NCBI GenBank assembly: GCA_002506485.1
Contig: DAXQ01000020.1
Coordinates: 1,481 to 15,081, forward strand
Source of the DNA: Euryarchaeota archaeon UBA136
GTDB taxonomy: Archaea > Thermoplasmatota > Poseidoniia > MGIII > CG-Epi1
Direction of reading: 5' to 3'
Length of the DNA stretch: 13,601 nt
The notes under the pieces are model-generated. The model had not been told where the DNA came from. It saw nothing but the letters and a program-made list of their open reading frames with translations, and ran no database searches. Each line of letters starts with the position of its first letter. The first letter of the stretch is position 1. Position numbers and translations under genes: made by a program. Below, in pieces: positions 5,791 to 11,484 of the stretch.

Positions 5791-7131
5791 ATGAGCTACG
5801 TCAAGGATGCATTCAATTTGGTAAAGCAGAGGGACCCCGATCAACCAGAATTCCATCAGGCAGTATGGGAGGTTTTGGAAACTCTTGAGCCGGTTTTTGA
5901 ATTACATCAGGAGTACAGGGATGCTCGTATTCTAGAGCGTTTGACTGAACCAGAAAGGATAATCACTTTCCGGGTACCATGGGTGGATGACAAGGGTCGT
6001 GTTCAGGTCAATAGAGGTATGCGGGTTGAGTTCAACAGTGCTATAGGACCTTACAAGGGAGGTCTGCGTTTTCACCCTAGTGTAAATCTGGGAATAATCA
6101 AATTTCTGGGATTTGAACAGATATTCAAGAATGCTTTGACCACTCGCCCTATCGGTGGTGGGAAAGGTGGTAGCGACTTCAATCCTAAAGGAAAATCAGA
6201 TATGGAGGTCATGCGCTTTTGCCAATCCTTTATGACTGAATTATTCCGTCACATAGGTGCTAATGTTGACGTTCCAGCCGGCGACATAGGTGTCGGTGGC
6301 AGGGAAATTGGGTTCCTTTTTGGTCAGTACAAGCGATTGACCCGGAAGTGGGAAGGTGTCTTGACTGGTAAGGGATATGGATGGGGAGGTTCTCTGATCA
6401 GGCCCGAGGCGACAGGTTACGGCCAGGTTTATTTCCTGAGAGAGATGCTTGCTTCCAAGAAACAGAAGATTAAGGGTAAGGTTTGCACGGTCTCAGGTAG
6501 CGGTAACGTTGCTCAGTTTTGTGTGGAAAAAGCCATCAGTTATGGTGGCAAGGTCGTTACCATGTCAGATTCGAGCGGGTACATTTTTGATAAAGATGGA
6601 ATTGATGAGGAGAAATTGGCTTGGGTTAAGGACCTTAAGAATAATCGAAGGGGTCGTATCAAGGAATATGCCTCCCAGTTCTCAGGTTCCAAATATCATG
6701 AGGGCAAGAGACCTTGGGGTGAGAAATGTGATGTAGCTTTGCCTTGTGCCACTCAGAATGAGCTTGAGGCAGAAGGTGCAAAGAACTTGGTCAAGAATGG
6801 TTGCAAGGCAGTTTGTGAGGGGGCTAATATGCCTACTTCACCTGAGGCACTGGAGATTCTCCTTGAGGCAGGAATTATGTTTGGACCAGCGAAGGCGGCC
6901 AACGCTGGAGGAGTTGCTGTATCTGCATTGGAAATGTCTCAGAATGCAGCCTTTGAGGAATGGACCCGTGAGCAGGTTGATGATAAACTGGATCAGATTA
7001 TGACTGGAATTCACAAACAGTGTTCTGATGCGGCAGCCAAGTATGGGGACAAAGGTAATCTGGTAATGGGTGCTAATATTGCGGGTTTCCTGAAAGTTGC
7101 TAACGCCATGATTGATCAGGGCGTAGTGTGA
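5791..7131 (+). CDS. gdhA: Glutamate dehydrogenase, hexameric bacterial type
   Basis: 446 residues, matching E. coli GdhA (447) almost block for block. It interconverts 2-oxoglutarate plus ammonia and glutamate, and this subfamily is usually NADP-specific and biosynthetic (EC 1.4.1.4). Substrate and catalytic residues are in place: Lys89 in GPYKGGLRFHPSVNL, Lys125 in IGGGKGGSDFNPKGKS, and Asp165 in VPAGDIGVGGREIG. The Rossmann nucleotide loop is VSGSGNVAQ (235-243), followed by MSDSSG (258-263). GANMPTSPEA and ANAGGVAVSALEMSQNAAFEE complete the match. Its TGA overlaps the GTG start of a transporter (GTGA), so the two are translationally coupled. It could recapture ammonia released by amino-acid catabolism. 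Similarity by eye to bacterial GdhA rather than the shorter archaeal Gdh suggests ancient gene transfer. Confidence 0.95.
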   Translation: MSYVKDAFNLVKQRDPDQPEFHQAVWEVLETLEPVFELHQEYRDARILERLTEPERIITFRVPWVDDKGRVQVNRGMRVEFNSAIGPYKGGLRFHPSVNLGIIKFLGFEQIFKNALTTRPIGGGKGGSDFNPKGKSDMEVMRFCQSFMTELFRHIGANVDVPAGDIGVGGREIGFLFGQYKRLTRKWEGVLTGKGYGWGGSLIRPEATGYGQVYFLREMLASKKQKIKGKVCTVSGSGNVAQFCVEKAISYGGKVVTMSDSSGYIFDKDGIDEEKLAWVKDLKNNRRGRIKEYASQFSGSKYHEGKRPWGEKCDVALPCATQNELEAEGAKNLVKNGCKAVCEGANMPTSPEALEILLEAGIMFGPAKAANAGGVAVSALEMSQNAAFEEWTREQVDDKLDQIMTGIHKQCSDAAAKYGDKGNLVMGANIAGFLKVANAMIDQGVV

Positions 7132-8045
7132 AACAAAAAGCCACAATCGCTCTCTTTCTGGTTACAATTGTCTGGGGCTGGACCTTTGTCTGGCTCAAGA
7201 ATGCGCTTGATGCCTCGGCTCCATATACCACTGGCAATCAGACGAACATTGTAGCTACGTTGTTCGTTACTTTGAGATTTAGTATAGCCGTTCTTCTGTT
7301 TTTCCTGATTTTTCCATCTATCCGGAAAGAGATTAGGGGATTCCAGGTTTGGCATGATGGTATGATCTTGGCCCTTCTGATGACTGGAGGATTTGTTTTC
7401 CAAATGATTGGTCTAGAAGGCATATCACCTGCTGTTTCCGCCTTCTTGACAAGTTTGTATGTACTTTTCACGGCCCTTATCCTGGCGTGGCATGCTGGAA
7501 AATTGCAAAGTCGGGTCTTGCTTGTCGGAGTGGTACTTGCCACCTTCGGGGCCGGATATATCCAAGGTCCACCCGAACTTCATTATGATATCGCAGAATG
7601 GTTGACCATTCTATGTGCATTGATGTTCGCAGGTCATATCATAGCTACTGATATTGTTACTAAACGTGTATCTCCAATTGGTGTTACTTTCACTTCGATT
7701 ACTCTTTCAACTTTAATGTGTATTCTACTCTTCGACGTTTTTCTTTTCCGGGATGTAGGGCAAGTCGATATTGTTGGTCTAGTGGCCGAAAAAGATTTTC
7801 TTTATCCACTACTACTATCTTCCGTCTTTGGAACCTTTGGAGCATTGTGTCTGGTCAATTATTTCCAGAAATATCTTGATCCTGTCCGGGCTGCGATTCT
7901 TTACGCCCTGGAACCTGTGTGGGCTACTCTATTGGCCATAACTTTTGATATGACTGAATTCTCATTCTGGTTGATACTGGGTGGCAGTTCTCTCTTGATT
8001 GGAAATCTGGTTGCTGAGTTAGGTAATCAAAGTGTCTCAGAATAA
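7128..8045 (+). CDS. EamA/DMT-superfamily transporter
   Basis: 305-residue, very hydrophobic protein with about ten membrane helices arranged as two EamA repeats (roughly residues 8-135 and 148-298), the layout of drug/metabolite transporters. Telling stretches are FLVTIVWGWTFVWLKNAL at the start, a short helix with GLEGISPAVSAFLTSLYVLF in the first repeat and the parallel FQKYLDPVRAAILYALEPVWAT in the second; these hairpins are typical of the family. The start is GTG 7128, overlapping the glutamate dehydrogenase stop by four bases. Coupling to that enzyme suggests an amino acid or related metabolite as substrate, but members range from exporters of amino acids to importers of nucleotide sugars, so the substrate is open. 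Its last 19 bases overlap the convergent superoxide dismutase gene. Confidence 0.88.
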   Translation: MKQKATIALFLVTIVWGWTFVWLKNALDASAPYTTGNQTNIVATLFVTLRFSIAVLLFFLIFPSIRKEIRGFQVWHDGMILALLMTGGFVFQMIGLEGISPAVSAFLTSLYVLFTALILAWHAGKLQSRVLLVGVVLATFGAGYIQGPPELHYDIAEWLTILCALMFAGHIIATDIVTKRVSPIGVTFTSITLSTLMCILLFDVFLFRDVGQVDIVGLVAEKDFLYPLLLSSVFGTFGALCLVNYFQKYLDPVRAAILYALEPVWATLLAITFDMTEFSFWLILGGSSLLIGNLVAELGNQSVSE

Positions 8046-8653
8046 CGTCTTGAGACTTCAGCCCAATTTACGACATTGAAGAAGGCGTTGATGTAATCCC
8101 CTCTCAGGTTCTGGTAATTCAGGTAATATGCATGCTCCCAGACATCACAACCCAGAATTGGGGTTTTACCATCACATCCGCCATACTTCTTTTCCATGAG
8201 TGGGTTATCCTGATTTGCAGTGGAACATACAGATAATTTGCCTTTGGAGGAGCATACCCATGCCCATCCAGAACCAAACCTTGTCATTCCTGCCTTGTGG
8301 AATTCAGCCTTGAAATCATCCAGATTTCCAAATGCATCTAGGAGAGCACTATTCAGTTCAGAACTCATCTTACCACTTGCAGGCCCCATAATCTCCCAGA
8401 ACATGGAATGGTTGTAATGTCCACCACCATGGTTTCTTACAGCTCCTCTTTGGGCTTCAGGTACAGAATCAAGGTCTGTAATGAGATCCTCTACTGATTT
8501 TCCTTTTAAGTTCTTTGCAGCTTCTACAGCTCCGTTTAGCATATTCACATAGGCTGCATGATGTTTGTCATGATGAAAATGCATGGTCTCTTCATCAATA
8601 TATGGTTCAAGTGCGCTATATCCATACGGTAAATCTGGTACTTTAAATGGCAT
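8027..8653 (-). CDS. Superoxide dismutase, Mn-type of the Fe/Mn family
   Basis: 208 residues, full length for a Fe/Mn superoxide dismutase, which converts superoxide to oxygen and hydrogen peroxide in the cytosol. The metal ligands are His27 (HFHHDKHH), His82 (GGGHYNHSMFW), Asp170 and His174 (DVWEHAYYL). The GGG before the second ligand and Gln148 in the ANQDNPL block follow the manganese pattern rather than the iron one, though cambialistic use cannot be excluded. Other family blocks are FGSGWAWV and NVVNWAEVSRRY. ATG 8653 is preceded by GAGGAG with a 5-base gap. It converges on the EamA transporter with a 19-base coding overlap and lies just downstream of MscS on the same strand. No signal peptide. 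Confidence 0.95.
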   Translation of the reverse strand: MPFKVPDLPYGYSALEPYIDEETMHFHHDKHHAAYVNMLNGAVEAAKNLKGKSVEDLITDLDSVPEAQRGAVRNHGGGHYNHSMFWEIMGPASGKMSSELNSALLDAFGNLDDFKAEFHKAGMTRFGSGWAWVCSSKGKLSVCSTANQDNPLMEKKYGGCDGKTPILGCDVWEHAYYLNYQNLRGDYINAFFNVVNWAEVSRRYSETL

Positions 8654-8658
8654 AATTT

Positions 8659-8664
8659 CTCCTC
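8659..8664 (-). promoter_or_regulatory. Shine-Dalgarno of superoxide dismutase
   Basis: On the minus strand GAGGAG lies 5 bases before ATG 8653. It contrasts with the leaderless starts of other genes here. A TATA-like CATAATAAAG lies further upstream (complement of 8684-8693), so the gene may also have its own promoter within the 45-base gap after MscS. Confidence 0.5.
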
Positions 8665-8698
8665 AATAAGGCAGAATAGCGGTCTTTATTATGTTTGA

Positions 8699-9583
8699 CT
8701 ATTCAATATCTTCTTTCATTATCAGCCGGGTTGGATAGGCTAACTTGACATCTTGTTCTTCGAACTGTCTTAGAATTTCTTTAACATAGTAAGATTTGGT
8801 TGATCGCATTAGTGGAGCATTAGGAACATAATATCTTATTTCCATTATAACTTCTTGGTCACCAAAGTCCCTCAAAACGATCTGAGGTGGTTTTGGCTTT
8901 TCTTGACAAATATCTTCGTGACTTTTAGCAATAGCTTCTACAATTTTTTCTCCCCTTGATACATTGTCCCAAGTTGGTACTAATCCTAATCTAATTCTCA
9001 CTCGAAGCATTCTGTCATCTTTATGGTTAAAATTAGCGATAGTATCTTTCGTTAATAGTTTGTTTGGTATAGTTAGAAGGACACCATCTGTTGAACGTAC
9101 TCTTGTAGTCCTGAGACCTATTTCAGTTACATCTCCCCAGCTTGAATACAGACTTCCAATCCTCTTTGGGAGTAATATTCGATCACCCTCTCTGAGTGGT
9201 CTGTCTATCATGAGAAAGATACCTGCGATTATATTCTCTATAGTATCCTGAGCGGCAAATGCCATTGCTAAACCGACAATACCAAGTGCTGCAACAATTC
9301 CCGTGACATTAACTCCTAATTCGTTTGCAGCAGTCAGTATAACCACGGCCCATAGCGTTACGCTTGCAACTCTAAAGAGAAAATTTTCAATTCCCTGGTC
9401 AAGATAATCATATTTATCGAAGACGCGTTTCAAGTATCTTAATATGAGTTTTATTACGGGAATTCCAATAACCAGTGTAAGAAGTGCGGCTACGGGTCCC
9501 AAGGCAACTAATTCTGATGCACACTCATAATTCGGTGCCAATTCATTCGGGAAGTTATCTATACAACTCATACTACATTTCAT
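8699..9583 (-). CDS. MscS-family small-conductance mechanosensitive channel
   Basis: 294 residues, near E. coli MscS (286). Such channels open under membrane tension and release solutes after osmotic downshock. Three membrane helices lie at about residues 26-47, 70-87 and 93-127. The last is the pore helix, rich in Gly and Ala (GIVAALGIVGLAMAFAAQDT), followed by the characteristic NIIAGIFLMIDRPLREGDRI. The soluble beta and alpha/beta vestibule domain follows, with TTRVRSTDGVLLTIPN and a C-terminal part ending near residue 294. The N-terminal tail ahead of TM1 carries Cys3, Cys7 and Cys21, unusual for the family. ATG 9583 gives the full tail; ATG 9571 (Met5) is an alternative. It is divergent from the cysteine desulfurase gene across a shared 75-base promoter region and stops with TAG. 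Confidence 0.92.
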   Translation of the reverse strand: MKCSMSCIDNFPNELAPNYECASELVALGPVAALLTLVIGIPVIKLILRYLKRVFDKYDYLDQGIENFLFRVASVTLWAVVILTAANELGVNVTGIVAALGIVGLAMAFAAQDTIENIIAGIFLMIDRPLREGDRILLPKRIGSLYSSWGDVTEIGLRTTRVRSTDGVLLTIPNKLLTKDTIANFNHKDDRMLRVRIRLGLVPTWDNVSRGEKIVEAIAKSHEDICQEKPKPPQIVLRDFGDQEVIMEIRYYVPNAPLMRSTKSYYVKEILRQFEEQDVKLAYPTRLIMKEDIE

Positions 9584-9658
9584 TGCGACCCCTTTAAGAA
9601 ATTTTCTTTTTAGTCATAAGTCTTTAAATCAGCATTATTATGTCCTCATCAGATAACA
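9584..9658. promoter_or_regulatory. Shared divergent promoter region of MscS and cysteine desulfurase
   Basis: The 75-base spacer holds TTTAAAT at 9623-9629. TTTAAA is palindromic, so it can act as a TATA box both ways. To the right it is 30-36 bases before ATG 9659 and to the left about 40-46 bases before ATG 9583. A second AT-rich tract (9599-9612) is closer to the MscS start. No Shine-Dalgarno is clear on either side. Confidence 0.45.
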
Positions 9659-10855
9659 ATGGATATCTCAAAATATCGTAAGGATTTTCCAATTCTGAAT
9701 GTGGAAGATGGACCTACCTATCTCGATAGTGCTTGCATGACTTTGCGACCTCAAGTAGTGATTGATGCAATCAATGAATATTATACGAAATATCCAGCTT
9801 GTGGAGGCCGTTCAGTCCATAAATTGAGTTGGCAGGTTACAGAGGGGTTTGAGATGGCTCGGGACAGTCTTCGCAGACTGATGGGGGCCGAGAAAACATC
9901 GGAAATAGTATTTACTAAAAATGCTACAGAAGGAATGAATATGGTCGCCAATGGTCTTGGCCTTGGTAAAGGTGATAAAGTTCTGACCTCTGATAAGGAA
10001 CATAATTCTAATGTGGTACCGTGGCATCATTTGGCAAAATACAAGGGAATCAACTATCAGGTAGTGCCTGCCAAAGACAATTACTTTTTTGATCTGGAGG
10101 CATTGAAGGAAATGATTGATAGCAATACCAAGCTGGTGAGTTTTGTTCATACCTCAAATTTAGATGGCAACACCAATCCGGCCAAAGATATTATTGAGAT
10201 TTGTCACGACAAAGGTGTCAAAGTGATGATGGATACAGCCCAGTCAGCACCTCATAAGGAGTTGAATGTCGTGGATCTGGATGTTGATTTTGCTGCAGCT
10301 AGTGCTCACAAATTCTGTGGACCCAGTGGCATGGGATTGCTTTATGGGAAGTACGATGAACTAAAGGAATTAATTCCAACATATGTTGGAGGTTCTACGG
10401 TCGTTAGTTCTTCGTATGAGGGTTATGAGTTGTTGCCACCACCCTCTTGTTTTGAAGCAGGTCTACAGGATTATGCTGGAGCAATTGGGGCTGGAGCTGC
10501 AGCAGAATATGTAATGGGCGTTGGTCGGGATAATATTAGTAAACATGAGAATAAACTCAATGTTCAGTTGACCAAAGAACTGGAAGGCCTAGATGGCTTA
10601 TCAATCGTCGGCCCGGATGTTTCCCAGAGAGGAGGCATATGTTCTTTCAATTTAGAAGGGTGGGATCCAACTGGTGTTGCTATGCACTTGGATGAAAAAT
10701 ACAATGTTGCAATCCGAAGTGGAATGCATTGTGTTCATTCATGGTTCAATTCACGAGGCATTGATGGTACTGCCCGTGCGAGCATTTACTTTTACAATAA
10801 TGAACAGGACGTGACCGCCTTTACAGATGCGATAAAAGATACGCTGAGTGGTTGA
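9659..10855 (+). CDS. Cysteine desulfurase (SufS/Csd-like, class V aminotransferase fold)
   Basis: 398 residues, full length for the SufS/CsdA branch of PLP enzymes that take sulfur from cysteine, leaving alanine and an enzyme persulfide for Fe-S cluster or thiolation pathways. PLP-site features are His115 in KEHNSN, Asp192 in MMDTAQSAPH, and the Schiff-base Lys218 in ASAHKFCGPSGMG. The persulfide cysteine is Cys358 in IRSGMHCVHSWF, on the mobile loop; the substrate arginine is expected in TARASIYFYN. YLDSACMTLRP and FEAGLQDYAGAIG differ slightly from bacterial SufS, in a manner I associate with archaeal members. No SufBCD or scaffold gene is in the window. A selenocysteine lyase or other beta-lyase role is possible. 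Its TGA overlaps an ATG (TGATG) that would begin the next reading frame. Confidence 0.9.
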   Translation: MDISKYRKDFPILNVEDGPTYLDSACMTLRPQVVIDAINEYYTKYPACGGRSVHKLSWQVTEGFEMARDSLRRLMGAEKTSEIVFTKNATEGMNMVANGLGLGKGDKVLTSDKEHNSNVVPWHHLAKYKGINYQVVPAKDNYFFDLEALKEMIDSNTKLVSFVHTSNLDGNTNPAKDIIEICHDKGVKVMMDTAQSAPHKELNVVDLDVDFAAASAHKFCGPSGMGLLYGKYDELKELIPTYVGGSTVVSSSYEGYELLPPPSCFEAGLQDYAGAIGAGAAAEYVMGVGRDNISKHENKLNVQLTKELEGLDGLSIVGPDVSQRGGICSFNLEGWDPTGVAMHLDEKYNVAIRSGMHCVHSWFNSRGIDGTARASIYFYNNEQDVTAFTDAIKDTLSG

Positions 10856-10923
10856 TGCCAGATTATCCACTAGCGTCTTCTGAAACTGAATTGAATTTTG
10901 GAGCAACGAGGTACTCATCCTAG
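10855..10923 (+). other. Upstream reading-frame stub ending in TAG, in frame with the DUF309 gene
   Basis: ATG 10855 overlaps the desulfurase stop as TGATG and opens a 22-codon frame (MPDYPLASSETELNFGATRY then SS) that ends at TAG 10921-10923. It is in exactly the same frame as the DUF309 gene. The codons directly after the TAG (DFPPYRYVPG) look like conserved family sequence, not spacer. The true gene may therefore start here and be interrupted by a nonsense change, an error, or a read-through codon. Confidence 0.55.
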
Positions 10924-10953
10924 GATTTCCCACCTTATCGATATGTTCCAGGT

Positions 10954-11418
10954 TTGCACCCCCACCCCACCAACAGTCCGGATGGCCATAGTTACGGTGA
11001 AGAAGATGAAGAATCTGGAAAATGGGACTCTGAATTATGGAAGGGCAATCATGGATATCTGTTTGGAATAGACCTATACAATTATCATTACTATTGGGAG
11101 GCCCATGAAGCGTGGGAAGGATTGTGGATTGCATCTGTAAGGAACAGTAGTGAACATAGATTTCTTCAGGGTTTGATCAAGCTTGGAGCAGCTCTGTTAA
11201 AGATAAGGATGGCTGAGTATGAGATTCAGGATTTGATAGGTGCTCGTAATCTGGCCCGTTCTGGCATCGATTTGCTATCTAAAGTGGGAATTGACCAATT
11301 TATGGGATTGGATATTCCTAAGTTCCTAAAAGCTTACCAGGATTTTGTAAATCCTATTTATGATAACAAAATCCCAGTTATTAACCGAAAAACCCCTCGC
11401 ATTGATCTTATGATTTGA
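10954..11418 (+). CDS. DUF309 family protein, natural N-terminus apparently cut by a TAG
   Basis: The first usable start after the in-frame TAG is TTG 10954, giving 154 residues. The DUF309 core is clear: YNYHYYWEAHEAWEGLW then RFLQGLIKLGAALLKIRM, a helical domain whose conserved His, Glu and Trp cluster in the EAHExWE motif. The function of DUF309 proteins is unknown. The conserved-looking segment PPYRYVPGLHPHPTNSPDGH begins at 10930, ahead of the TTG, so the TTG is probably not the native start. Reading through the TAG at 10921 would give a 187-residue product from ATG 10855. It follows the cysteine desulfurase directly and is followed by T runs. A sequence error, a recent nonsense mutation or recoding are the alternatives. 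Confidence 0.75.
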   Translation: MHPHPTNSPDGHSYGEEDEESGKWDSELWKGNHGYLFGIDLYNYHYYWEAHEAWEGLWIASVRNSSEHRFLQGLIKLGAALLKIRMAEYEIQDLIGARNLARSGIDLLSKVGIDQFMGLDIPKFLKAYQDFVNPIYDNKIPVINRKTPRIDLMI

Positions 11419-11453
11419 TTATTGGCAATTTTGGACTAGAACTCGAACACAGC

Positions 11454-11473
11454 TTTTTTTAGAGCCCTTTTTT
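11454..11473 (+). promoter_or_regulatory. T-rich element: end of the DUF309 transcript and/or promoter of the exporter
   Basis: A seven-T run at 11454-11460 and a six-T run at 11468-11473 lie between the DUF309 stop and the exporter start. T runs commonly end archaeal transcripts. The first run with its following AGA (TTTTTTTAGA) is also centred about 27 bases before ATG 11485, the distance of a leaderless TATA element. Both roles are inference. Confidence 0.4.
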
Positions 11474-11484
11474 GAGCGGAATGT

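Noticed and set aside
10855..10923. Genome-wide recoding of TAG (for example to pyrrolysine)
   Set aside because: TAG ends the sulfotransferase-like gene exactly before the next ATG and also ends MscS at its expected length, so TAG works as a normal stop here; site-specific read-through stays possible and is listed as a finding.
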